Source: CAWKGV01 sp963849305 (GTDB lineage Bacteria; Pseudomonadota; Alphaproteobacteria; Acetobacterales; Acetobacteraceae). From it: a DNA stretch of 64,000 nucleotides. The notes below the pieces were generated by a model. The model worked only from the letters and a program-made list of their open reading frames with translations. It ran no database searches and was not told where the DNA came from. Made by a program: the position numbers and the translations under genes. Every line of letters starts with the position of its first letter. The stretch's first letter is position 1. The DNA lies in assembly GCA_963849305.1 (NCBI GenBank), contig CAWKGV010000002.1, positions 485,452-549,451 on the forward strand. The letters are read 5' to 3'. Positions 43,503-52,324 of this stretch are shown in pieces.

Positions 43503-44185
43503 GCGGCCCGCCGGGCGGATCGGCCGCCTGGCTCGACCGTACGCCCGAGGCGAAGGCCGAACCGGCCGAGGTCCTGGAAGCCGGGCGCCGCCTGTTCGCC
43601 GCCGAATGCCGCTTCGTCCACGCGGCCCAGCGGCTCGACCAACTTCCGCCCCCGGCCTTGCCCGAGATCGCGTTCGCCGGCCGCTCCAATGTCGGTAAGT
43701 CGTCGCTGTTGAACGCGATCACCGGCCGGCGGGCGCTCGCCCGCATTTCCGCCGCACCCGGCCGCACCCGTCAGCTCAATTTCTTCGACCTGTCCGGTCG
43801 GCTCATGCTGGTGGACATGCCCGGCTACGGCTATGCGCGGGCGGCGAAGGCAGTGAAGGAGGACTGGCAGGGGCTGATGTTCGATTACCTGCGCGGCCGC
43901 CCGAACCTGCGCCGCGTTCTCTTGCTGCTGGACGCGCGGGTGGAGGTGAAAGAGTCGGACCGGGCGGTGATGGAACTGTTGGACCGCGCCGCGGTCGGGT
44001 TCCACCTCGTGCTGACCAAGGCCGATGCCGTCAAGCCGCAGCCGCTCGCGCGCAAGCAGCATGAGGCGGCGGCCCTTGCCCGCGCCCACACGGCGGCGCA
44101 CCCGGAGGTGGTCACGACCAGCAGTGAGACTGGCGCCGGCGTGGCGGAGCTTCGGGCCGGACTTGCCGCCATTGGCACCACCTAA
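43499..44185 (+). CDS. engB: Ribosome biogenesis GTP-binding protein EngB/YsxC
   Basis: 228 aa from GTG 43499, overlapping the yidC stop. GTPase motifs: G1 AGRSNVGKSSLLNAI, G3 DMPGYGYARA, G4 TKAD. APGRTRQLNFF is the family's switch I block. It acts in late 50S subunit assembly. Confidence 0.95.
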   Translation: MSGPPGGSAAWLDRTPEAKAEPAEVLEAGRRLFAAECRFVHAAQRLDQLPPPALPEIAFAGRSNVGKSSLLNAITGRRALARISAAPGRTRQLNFFDLSGRLMLVDMPGYGYARAAKAVKEDWQGLMFDYLRGRPNLRRVLLLLDARVEVKESDRAVMELLDRAAVGFHLVLTKADAVKPQPLARKQHEAAALARAHTAAHPEVVTTSSETGAGVAELRAGLAAIGTT

Positions 44186-44204
44186 AACGTCTGCCAGCGT
44201 GAGA

Positions 44205-45078
44205 ATGCGCCTACGAAAAGGCCCGTTTGGTTGCGCCGTTAGGGTCGGGGCGGCGGGTGCCTTTGCGGCTTCGGGCGCGAGCCTGCTGGCCGCTGAGCCG
44301 AACACCGGCCAGCAGAACCGTACCGTGAACGTGAATTACGTTTACTCATCGGCTCTCGGCTTCGGCGGCTACTCGCTGGCCGGCCTCACGGCGGCGGTCT
44401 TCCAGCTGCCTCTCGCGTACAGGCTTCCGGTCGGACCCGACAGCGGGTGGGCACTGAAGCTGAGCGCGCCAATCCAGCTCGGCCTCTACAGCTGCAAGGC
44501 AACCGACACGGACGGCAGCACGATCTCGTTGCACCAGCAATCGCTTGCCTTGGTGCCGGGCGCGGAGCTGCAAAATGCCGCTCGGCAGCCACATCGTCCT
44601 CAAGCCGTTCTTCAGCGGAGGCGTGGGACACGCGTTCGGGGCCACCAATGGCGCCAACGCATGGATATACGCGCTGGGGCTGCGCGCCGTGACCAGCTTT
44701 TACCGAGGCCCCTACACGCTGTCGTTGGGCAATGCCGTTCTCTACGCTGGCGACAGCACCATCGGTCATGGCTTCAGGCAATCCTATATCGCCATCAAGA
44801 CAGGCTTCGAGCTTCGGCGCCCGCTCGACGTAACTATCAAGCATGTGCGGCCGGACCTGGGCATCTATCTCGCGGAGTACTATTACCCCAAGCCGCTGGT
44901 ATTCTCCCGCTTCCTGCAACAGCCTTTGAAAGTGGAGAACCAGAGGGAGGTTGGCTTCTCGATTGGTTCTGCGATACCCCTGGAAGTGTCGTTCCTCCGG
45001 AACGCGCGCATCGGCCTCGGATACGTGTTCGGCGGTGGACTGAACGTCTATCACGTGAATTTCGGATTTCCGTTCTGA
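44205..45078 (+). pseudogene. Outer-membrane-type beta-barrel protein, frameshifted
   Basis: A signal peptide (GAAGAFAASGASLLAAEP) is followed by alternating beta-strand sequence such as VNVNYVYSSALGFGGYSLAG. After VPGAELQ the frame is lost, and MPLGSHIVLKPFFSGGVGHAFG to the end VYHVNFGFPF continues in the next frame. Deleting one A in the run AAAA at about 44572-44575 restores one protein of about 290 aa with a terminal aromatic residue, as in outer-membrane barrels. The family is not recognised. It lies between engB and argB, in a position usually occupied only by argB. Confidence 0.65.
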
Positions 45079-45169
45079 GGCGGGCGGCCCCGACAGGGTG
45101 TCAACTTGACCCTCTGCACCCCCCGCCCTACACGCCCGACACCTGGGACGGGAACGCCAAGGACGCAGC

Positions 45170-46072
45170 ATGACAGCCACCCCGATTGACCGCGCGGCCG
45201 CCGCCGAGCAGGCGCGCATCCTGGCGCTCGCGCTGCCGTACCTTCGCCGGTATGCCGGAGCGACCATCGTGGTGAAATACGGCGGCCACGCCATGGGCGA
45301 GGAGGAACTTGCGGCCCAGTTCGGCGCCGACATCGCGGTGCTCAAGCAGGTCGGCATCAACCCGGTCGTAGTGCATGGCGGAGGCCCACAGATCAGCGCC
45401 ATGCTGCAGCGGCTCGCCATCCAGTCCACCTTTGTCGACGGCCTGCGCGTGACCGACGCGGCGATGGTCGAGGTGGTGGAGATGGTACTCGCCGGCACCG
45501 TGAACAAACAAGTAGCCAGCCTCATCACCCGCGCCGGCGCCCTGGCGGTCGGCATTTGCGGCAAGGATGGCGGCCTGATCCGCGCACGCAAGCTGAGCCG
45601 GACCAAGCACGATCCGGACAGCCGCATCGAGCGCGCGCTCGATCTCGGGTTCGTGGGCGAGCCCGAGGCGGTGGACGTGCGCGTGATCCATGCCCTGACC
45701 GGCTCCGGCCTGATCCCGGTGATCGCCCCGGTCGGCATGGGCGCGGACGGGCAGACATACAACATTAACGCCGACACGGTGGCCGGCGTCATCGCCGGCG
45801 CGCTCGGCGCGACCAGGCTGCTCATGCTCACCGACGTGCCGGGCGTGCTCGATGAAAATAAGCGGCTGATCCACGAGTTAACGGTGGCGGAGGTCGAGCG
45901 GGGGATTGCCCGCGGGATGATCTCCGGCGGCATGATCCCCAAGGTGGAGAACTGCGCGGAGGCGGTGCGGCGCGGCGCCAAGGGGGCGGTGATCCTGGAC
46001 GGCCGGGTGCCGCATGCCTGTCTGCTGGAACTGTTCACCGAAGCCGGCCCGGGCACGATCATTCGGCCGTAG
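45170..46072 (+). CDS. argB: Acetylglutamate kinase
   Basis: 300 aa. It phosphorylates N-acetyl-L-glutamate in arginine synthesis. Family blocks are ATIVVKYGGHAMG, VVVHGGGPQISAML, FVDGLRVTDAAMVEVVEMVL, NINADTVAGVIAGAL and ISGGMIPKVENCAEAV. Its place after engB is typical of Rhodospirillales. The start ATG 45170 is followed by MTATPIDRAAAAEQ; upstream GGACGCAGC is a weak ribosome site. Confidence 0.96.
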   Translation: MTATPIDRAAAAEQARILALALPYLRRYAGATIVVKYGGHAMGEEELAAQFGADIAVLKQVGINPVVVHGGGPQISAMLQRLAIQSTFVDGLRVTDAAMVEVVEMVLAGTVNKQVASLITRAGALAVGICGKDGGLIRARKLSRTKHDPDSRIERALDLGFVGEPEAVDVRVIHALTGSGLIPVIAPVGMGADGQTYNINADTVAGVIAGALGATRLLMLTDVPGVLDENKRLIHELTVAEVERGIARGMISGGMIPKVENCAEAVRRGAKGAVILDGRVPHACLLELFTEAGPGTIIRP

Positions 46073-46094
46073 CCGTCGCCGGATCGTTGCCCCC

Positions 46095-46967
46095 TCAGCC
46101 GCCTAGAAGCGCATCCACACCCGCCGCCAATCGGGCGATCAGCGCCGTGAGATCGAGCTGGACCGCCGGGAAGCGGGGCAGGGGCTCGATTCGCGCCTCA
46201 TCCATATAAAGCCCCCGCGCGACTTCGATCTGGAGCGCGTGAACCCCTTCGCGCGGTCGGCCGTAGTGGCGGGTGATGTAACCGCCCGCGTACGGATCGT
46301 TGCGGCGCACCGTGTAGCCGAGCCCGCTCAAGGTCTGCTCGACCATACGCGTCACACGCGAGCAGCACGCTGTCCCGTGGGCGTCGCCCAGCACGAAATC
46401 CGCGCCAGCGCGCCCGCCGCCGTTTGCCGGCATGGAGTGGCAGTCGACCAGCAGGCAGTGCCCGAAGCTCGCCCGGGTACCGGCGATGAGCGCGGCCAGG
46501 GTGTCGTGAAATGGCTGCCAGTAGTCGCGAACTCGCTGCTCGGCCTCCACGAAGCGCAGCTTGCCGCGGTAGATCGCCTCGCCCGAGGCGACGACGCGGG
46601 CGATCGTGCCGAGCCCGGCGCCGACCCGGACGCTGGTGGTATTGACCCAGGCCGGCAGTTCTTCCTCGAACATCGTCGGGTCGAGTTCCCACGGCTCACG
46701 GTTCGGGTCGCAGTAGGCGCGCGGGAAGGTCGCGGTGAGCAGCGGGGCGCCGTAGGTTGGCGCCTCGGCGAACAGCCGATCGACGAAGCTGTCTTCGCTG
46801 CGGCGCAGGCTGAGCGGATCGAGCCGGGCGGATGCGACGAAATCGGGCGGGTAGAGCCGGCCGGAATGCGGCGAGGCGAACACGATCGGCGCGGTCTGCG
46901 GCACTGGCCGACGGACCAGGGCGGGCGCCGGGGACGCGAGAACCGTTGCGGGGACGGGCATATCCAT
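46095..46967 (-). CDS. N-formylglutamate amidohydrolase
   Basis: 290 aa from ATG 46967 (an ATG nine bases upstream is also possible). It hydrolyses N-formyl-L-glutamate in histidine degradation or a related N-acyl amino acid. It has IVFASPHSGRLYPPDF with the first metal His, REPWELDPTMF, LLVDCHSMPANGGGRAGADFVLGDAHGT with metal-binding residues, and GYITRHYGRPREGVHALQIEV. No hut genes are adjacent. It is convergent with argB. Confidence 0.88.
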   Translation of the reverse strand: MDMPVPATVLASPAPALVRRPVPQTAPIVFASPHSGRLYPPDFVASARLDPLSLRRSEDSFVDRLFAEAPTYGAPLLTATFPRAYCDPNREPWELDPTMFEEELPAWVNTTSVRVGAGLGTIARVVASGEAIYRGKLRFVEAEQRVRDYWQPFHDTLAALIAGTRASFGHCLLVDCHSMPANGGGRAGADFVLGDAHGTACCSRVTRMVEQTLSGLGYTVRRNDPYAGGYITRHYGRPREGVHALQIEVARGLYMDEARIEPLPRFPAVQLDLTALIARLAAGVDALLGG

Positions 46968-47067
46968 CGCCCCCATTGAACAAGGCCGCCCGCGTGCTGT
47001 CACCACCCGTCACCGCCCCTGGGCTTGCGACGTTCCGCACAGCCGCGTTAGAAGCGCGGCGAGGGCG

Positions 47068-47142
47068 GGGCGCGTAGCTCAGCGGGAGAGCACTACCTTG
47101 ACACGGTAGGGGCCACAGGTTCGATCCCTGTCGCGCCCACCA
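47068..47142 (+). tRNA. tRNA-Val (GAC)
   Basis: 75 nt. The acceptor stem GGGCGCG/CGCGCCC is perfect, CCA is encoded, the D arm is GCTCAGCGGGAGAGC, the anticodon stem CTACC/GGTAG carries the loop TTGACAC (anticodon GAC), and the T arm is ACAGGTTCGATCCCTGT. Confidence 0.95.
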
Positions 47143-47154
47143 GAAGCGAGCCAT

Positions 47155-47229
<75 letters not shown>

Positions 47230-47972
47230 TGCCTAGTGCATGATTTGTTAGGGAAATCAGGCGAGAGAAGAACGGAGAGACGCCCGACTGGTCCAAACGG
47301 GTTGTCCAAATGGTCTTCCGCATGGCTCGCCCGACCCGCCGCCAAGGCTCTCGCTTCCCCTACGCGCGCAAGGTGGTCCCCAAGGATTTGCGGGACATCC
47401 TCGGCCGTTCCGAGTTCAAGCGTCCGCTCCGGGGTGCGAGTGAGGCGGAGAACCGGCGGCTTCACGCTGCGGCACTGGCCGCCTGGGAGGCGGAAATTGA
47501 GGCGGCCCGCGCCAAGGCCCGGGGTGAGGTGTGTCGGCTGACAGCGCGGGAAGTCGAGGCAGTCTGCGGCGCCTGGTATCGCGCCGAACTGGTCCAGCAC
47601 GAGCACGACATTGGCTGGGAAGAGGGCTGGGAGAACCACCGCGAGGCCTTGCTCGATCGGGTCGGGGACGGGCCGGACGATATATTTTCCCCCCGGCCCT
47701 GTGACCTGGCGGAGGCCGAGCAGGTGCTTCGCTCACAGGGGATCGCCGCTGATGCGGACTCGATCACCCGCACGGCCGAGCGGCTGTGGCCCGCCAAGCT
47801 GGACTTTGCCCGAACGATGATCCGCCGCTGCCGTGGCGACTGGGAGGACCCGACTTTGGCCCGCTTCCCGGCGCCTGTATCGGCCGAACCCGTGGCCCCG
47901 GAGCCGCTTACCTTTGCCACCCTCCTGGCCGCCTGGGCGAAAGAAAGCCAGCCCGCAGCGGGAACGCTCCGG

Positions 47973-47979
47973 CTCTACC
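47973..47979. repeat. Target-site duplication of the IS21 element, left copy
   Basis: CTCTACC directly abuts the left terminus and recurs at 50607-50613. Confidence 0.9.
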
Positions 47980-48074
47980 TGCGCATTCCGATGATGTCGG
48001 CCGGTGATTCCAGCCTGAAGTCGGCCACCCATTCCGATTGAAGTCGGCCGGCTGTTCCGATCGATGTCGGCCGG
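47980..48074. repeat. IS21 terminal repeat array, istB side
   Basis: Four imperfect copies of ATTCCGA-(4-6 nt)-GTCGGCC, about 24 bp apart. These are presumed transposase (IstA) binding sites. Confidence 0.8.
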
Positions 48075-48125
48075 GGTGGCGGTGCCCGTGGGCGGGTGTG
48101 ATGTCTCCATCGCGATGGTGATCAG

Positions 48126-48875
48126 TCAAGCCATGATAGCGTGCTCCTGAGCTTTCTTTCTTCGCAGCGATTCGCCGCGCAACTGGATGCGGTGGGCGTT
48201 GTGGACGACCCGGTCGAGGATGGCGTCGGCCAGGGTCGGGTCGCCGATGAGGTTGTGCCAGCGATCCACTGGGATCTGGCTGGTGAGCAGCGTGGCGCCG
48301 CGGCCATAACGGTCCTCGACGATCTCGAGCAGGTCGCGGCGTTGTTCCGGGCCGAGCGGCTCGAGCCCCCAGTCGTCCAGGATCAGTAGCTTCACCCCGC
48401 CGAATGCCCGCATCAACCTGCCGTAACGACCGTCACCGCGCGCCAGCCCCAGGTCGGCGAACAGACGCGGGATGCGCTGGTAGAGCACGGAGTAGTTGTC
48501 GCGGCAGGCCTTGTGGCCGAGGGCACAGGCAAGCCACGATTTTCCGACTCCGGTCGGGCCTTCGATGATCAGGTTCTGCTTCGCCTCGATCCAGCCGCCC
48601 AGGGCAAGTTTCTGAAACAATGCCCGGTCCAGGCCACGTGCGGTGCGGTAGTCGACGTCCTCGACGGCGGCCTGGTGGCGCAGCCGGGCATAGCGCAGGC
48701 GCGCCTTGAGGCGGCGGTCCTGCCGATCGGCGAGCTCGCGGTCGAGCAGCAGCCCGAGCCACTCGGCGTGATCGAGCTCGACGCCGCGCGGGCTGGCGGT
48801 CAGCTCCTCAAAGGCGCGCGCCATGCCGGCGAAGCCGAGCTGGCGCAGTTGGTCGAGCGTGGGATGGGTTAGCAA
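48126..48875 (-). CDS. istB: IS21-family helper ATPase IstB
   Basis: 249-aa AAA+ protein that assists transposase target selection. Walker A is EGPTGVGKSWLACALGHKAC, Walker B is KLLILDDWGLEPL, and sensor segment ATLLTSQIPVDRWHNLIGDP follows. The start is TTG 48875, with GAGGAG eight bases upstream, 11 bp after istA. Confidence 0.95.
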   Translation of the reverse strand: MLTHPTLDQLRQLGFAGMARAFEELTASPRGVELDHAEWLGLLLDRELADRQDRRLKARLRYARLRHQAAVEDVDYRTARGLDRALFQKLALGGWIEAKQNLIIEGPTGVGKSWLACALGHKACRDNYSVLYQRIPRLFADLGLARGDGRYGRLMRAFGGVKLLILDDWGLEPLGPEQRRDLLEIVEDRYGRGATLLTSQIPVDRWHNLIGDPTLADAILDRVVHNAHRIQLRGESLRRKKAQEHAIMA

Positions 48876-48886
48876 CGGGGCTCTCC

Positions 48887-50437
48887 TCAGTGGTAATAGC
48901 CGGAACCGCGGATGTTCGGGTGGACCAGCGGCAGCTCACCGGTTCGGACCGGCGCCTCGGGGGACTGACGGTCGAGCCCGTGCCGCAGGATCGACTGCAC
49001 GCTGCCGTAGGAGCGCGCGCCGATCTCCAGGCCGCGCGTACAGGCCGCCTCCACCCGGTCGTGGCCGTAGGTGCGCACCAGACGCAGGATGCCGAGGCAG
49101 GCGCGGAAGCCCTGCTCCGGGTGCGGCCGGCTCTCCAGGATCAACGCCGCGAGTGTCGCCGTTGCCGCGCCGATCCCCGCGGCCTCCCGGCCGATGCGCT
49201 CAATGGTCCACTCGGCATGCCGCCGATGCGCCCGCGGCATGTGCTCCGGCAGTGTCGTGTGCCGGCCGCGCACGCCGCCACGCACGTGCACCGCGACGCG
49301 CTCCCCCTTGTGGAACAGCTCGATCGTGCGGGCAGTGACGCGGGCCTCGACCCGCTCGCGCAGCAATCGGTGCGGTACCGAGTAGTAATGCCCGTCGATG
49401 TCGACATGGTAGTCGAGTGCCACGCGCCGGATGCGCCACTCGGCGTAGACGAAGGGCTCCGCCGGCAACGGCGACAGCGCCGGCCGGTCCAGCTCCTTGA
49501 ACAGCTGGCGGCGGCTGACGCCGAGCTTGCGCATCGGCCGGGCATTGAGATCGGCGACCAGTGTCGTAATTGCCGCGTTGAGCTCGGCCAGGGAGAAGAA
49601 CCGCTGATTGCGCAGACGCGCCAGGATCCAGCGTTCCACCACCAGCACACCAGCTTCGACCTTGGCTTTGTCGCGCGGCCTGCGCACCCGCGTCGGCAAG
49701 ATCGCGGTGCCGTAGTGCGCCGCCAGATCGCGGTAAGTTGGATTGATCCCGGGTTCATACCAGTTCGCCCGCAGCACGCCGGCGCGCAGGTTGTCGGGCA
49801 CCATCTGGCGCGGCACGCCGCCGAGAAAGGCGAGGGCGCGGACGTGCGCACCAATCCAGTCCGGCAGGCCCTGGGTCCAAGTCGCCTCGGCGTAGGTGTA
49901 GTTGGACGCGCCCAGCACCGCGACAAACACCTGCGCCGCGCGCAGCTCGCCGGTGCTGCCGTCCACCACCTCCACCGTATGCCCGGCGTAGTCGACGAAC
50001 AGCCGCTCGCCGGCGGGATGCGCCTGCCGCATGGTCGGCGACAGGCGGCTCTCCCACCCCCTGTAGAGCTCGCACCAGCGGCTGTAGCCGTAGCCGTCGG
50101 TATGGATGGCCCGGTATTCCTCCCAGAGCAGCAGCAGCGTCACCCCGGGGCGGCGCAGCTCATGATGGATCAGCGTCCAATCCGGCTCCGCCTTGTGCCG
50201 GCCGCCCGGCTTGGAGCCGCGGAGCGGCGCGAACAATATCGCCTCGAGCCCCGCGTCGGTCAGCGTCTCCGGCAACGGCCAGTTCAGCCCCGCCGCAGCG
50301 ACGCGAGCGAGGCACAGTTGCACCGTGCTACGGGCGACACCGATCGCCACCGCGACCGCCCGGTCCGAGGCGCCGAACTCGTATTTCAGCCGCAGGATCT
50401 CACGCACGCGTCGCATCGACACTCTCTCGGCCGGCAT
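48887..50437 (-). CDS. istA: IS21-family transposase IstA
   Basis: 516 aa. An N-terminal helix-turn-helix (MRRVREILRLKYEFGASDRA; VGVARSTVQ) precedes an RNase-H-like DDE domain with Asp in RLFVDYAGHTVEV, Asp in QMVPDNLRAGV and Glu in DKAKVEAGVLVVERW. The C-terminal part is the usual IS21 Mu-transposase-like barrel. Full length. Confidence 0.95.
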   Translation of the reverse strand: MPAERVSMRRVREILRLKYEFGASDRAVAVAIGVARSTVQLCLARVAAAGLNWPLPETLTDAGLEAILFAPLRGSKPGGRHKAEPDWTLIHHELRRPGVTLLLLWEEYRAIHTDGYGYSRWCELYRGWESRLSPTMRQAHPAGERLFVDYAGHTVEVVDGSTGELRAAQVFVAVLGASNYTYAEATWTQGLPDWIGAHVRALAFLGGVPRQMVPDNLRAGVLRANWYEPGINPTYRDLAAHYGTAILPTRVRRPRDKAKVEAGVLVVERWILARLRNQRFFSLAELNAAITTLVADLNARPMRKLGVSRRQLFKELDRPALSPLPAEPFVYAEWRIRRVALDYHVDIDGHYYSVPHRLLRERVEARVTARTIELFHKGERVAVHVRGGVRGRHTTLPEHMPRAHRRHAEWTIERIGREAAGIGAATATLAALILESRPHPEQGFRACLGILRLVRTYGHDRVEAACTRGLEIGARSYGSVQSILRHGLDRQSPEAPVRTGELPLVHPNIRGSGYYH

Positions 50438-50511
50438 CGGTCCCCCTCTCGCCCCTGACGAGAGGAAGACCGCTCACCTGCCCAGCGGTCGGGCAACGCC
50501 ACCCCTCAGGG

Positions 50512-50606
50512 GGTGGCCGACATCAGATCGGAATGGCCGACATCACCTCGGAATCAGTGGCCGACATCAAATCGGAATGCCTGGCCGACTTGCTCCGGAA
50601 TACGCA
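50512..50606. repeat. IS21 terminal repeat array, istA side
   Basis: Four copies of GGCCGAC-N-TCGGAAT (reverse of the other end) within 95 bp. Spacing is about 22-25 bp. Confidence 0.85.
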
Positions 50607-50613
50607 CTCTACC
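50607..50613. repeat. Target-site duplication of the IS21 element, right copy
   Basis: CTCTACC, identical to 47973-47979. Confidence 0.9.
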
Positions 50614-51485
50614 GGATCGCCGCCGGCCACATCACCCGGCTCGCAGGAACGGACGACCTGCGGCAAATCACGGCCGCCACGGTGCGGGACTACAAGACCG
50701 CGCGCCTCGGGGCGGAGGGCAGGGAGGTGAAGACGGTCGCCGGGGAAATCCAGGCCGCCAACTCCCTCTGCAACTGGGCCGTGCGTAATGGGATGCTCAC
50801 GAGCAACCCCTTCGCCAACATGGCGCCGAAATCCATGAAGCGGGCCGTGGGGGAGGAGAAGGCCTATACCGACGCTGAGGCCGCCCACCTCCTGCAAGCA
50901 GCCCGCAAGGAAGCCGGCTGGCGCCGCTGGCTTCCCTGGCTACTCTGTTTCAACTCCGCCCGCATCGGCGAGATTGCCGAACTGCGCCGCCGCGACGTGC
51001 GGCAGGAGGCCGGTGTCTGGATACTGGACATCGTGCCGACCGAGGCGCGTGCGGGCAAGAACCCGACCTTTCAGCGCATGGCGCCTCTGCATCCTGCCGT
51101 GCTAGCGGAAGGCTTCCTCGATTACATCGCTGGGCTGAAGGCGGACGGCCCGCTGTTCCCTGACCTTCTCCCCAACAAGCACGGCTCTCGCGCTGCGACG
51201 GCCGAGACGAACTTTCGGCGTTGGGTGCGCGGCCGGGCGGGGCTGAAGGACAGCCGCAAGCCTCCCTCGCACGGCTTCAGGCACCGCATGGAGGATGCGC
51301 TCCGCCGCGCGCGGGTCCCGGAAGAGGTCATGGATGCGCTCACGGGGCGGAACAACCCGCGCAATGCCGGCGCGGGTTACGGCAGGGGCTTCCGGCGGAT
51401 GCCCGACGAGACCTTGAAGGAACTGAGCAAGGTCCCCGCGCTACTTCCCGCCGCCCTCCGCGACGAACCGCAAGCCGCCGCGTGA

Positions 51486-52324
51486 GGCGCGAAATCGGGT
51501 CCCTCGCGCCGGCCCGCAAACCCAGTTTTTTGGTAGGGCGTCGCACGTTGCATCGCGTATATGACCTCAAATCTGCAACGCCCCCGGGTTATCGCCACCA
51601 ATCGGTCAGCCGAGGCACCGAGGTATAACTGAGAGTTATCCCTTCGGGTATCTCCATCAATCGGGTGCGGCAATTTGCAACGGACTCAGAACTCCGGCTC
51701 GGCCATCTCGGCGCCCTCCATGAAGGCGCCCCCATTCGGCCTTGGTGATTTCCCCCGGCCGATCGCTTTGCCCTTAGGCGGCACACCTTGCTGGGGTTCA
51801 TGCCGAGCGCTGCGGCAATGTCGGTCTGGCCCGATAGCGACCCGACTGCGCGGTATCCAAGCGCCAGCGTCTCGCCAGCGCTGGCCGGCGCGTGAGTTCA
51901 CCTCCACCTCTGGCCATCTTCGTCATTCTTCAGGGTGATCTCCATGTCCCGCGTGGCCCCGGGGACAGCTGGAGGAGAGGCACCAAGGTCGAAGAGCCGG
52001 GCGGGCGAGAGAAGAGGACAATGGCGGCTTCCAACGCCGCTCCTTACGTGTGCGTTCCGGCGGAGGTTACTACCCTACCGGTATGTCCTCTAGAAGTCGC
52101 CTGGCCCCTGGGCACTAGGACCGGCCGCTCGGACGGGCTTGCGTGTGTGTTTCTGCAGGGCCTCAGTGGGAGACGACGGCGACAGACACAGATAAGCACG
52201 CCTGCCGCTCTGCAAATGGGGCCACCAGTTGTGCGGCAGGCTTAAACGATGCAGCGCATTCCGGCCGTCCGGGACAGACGTCCAAACGATTGGGCTGCGA
52301 CCCTAAAGAGACGAGAAACACGCC
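51486..52324. other. Island intergenic region with a possible decayed HTH gene
   Basis: 839 bp between the integrase and the CHAT gene without an intact gene. On the minus strand at about 51740-51880, one frame reads SAGETLALGYRAVGSLSGQ, then TDIAAALGMNPSKVCRLR, which looks like a helix-turn-helix, but it has no good start codon. A neighbouring frame gives a more plausible end, with a stop near 51686. This suggests a small broken DNA-binding protein. The remaining 400 bp contains the presumed promoter of the CHAT gene, but no clear boxes. Confidence 0.3.

Larger units (their letters stand above)
47980..50606 (-). mobile_element. IS21-family insertion sequence (2627 bp)
   Basis: Termini are TGCGCATTCCG on the left and CGGAATACGCA on the right, inverted with one mismatch and of the TG...CA type. 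Each end carries four spaced copies of an ATTCCGA...GTCGGCC motif, the multiple terminal repeats typical of IS21. The two genes istA and istB read leftwards. A 7-bp duplication CTCTACC flanks the element. Both genes are intact, so the element may be active. Confidence 0.95.
47310..51485 (+). pseudogene. Tyrosine integrase interrupted by an IS21-family element
   Basis: Coding parts are 47310-47979 and 50614-51485. The N-terminal part starts MVFRMARPTRRQGSRFPYAR (DUF6538-like arm domain) and reaches PAAGTLRLY, where the element begins. The C-terminal part resumes RIAAGHITRLAGTDDL and contains the SAM-like core-binding region and the catalytic domain: Arg in LLCFNSARIGEIAELRRRD, HGFRHRMED and the region around LTGRNNPRNAGAGYGRG. 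Removing the element and one 7-bp duplicate rejoins both parts in frame (513 aa). It is probably the island integrase acting at the neighbouring tRNA-Thr; in its present form it is inactive. Confidence 0.92.

Noticed and set aside
46198..46692. Second reading frame within the amidohydrolase gene
   Set aside because: The main frame keeps all metal-binding motifs and has no break, so this is a shadow rather than a frameshifted half.
48890..50458. A 522-aa open frame antisense to istA
   Set aside because: IstA on the minus strand has a full DDE triad; the antisense frame is an artefact of GC-rich codons.
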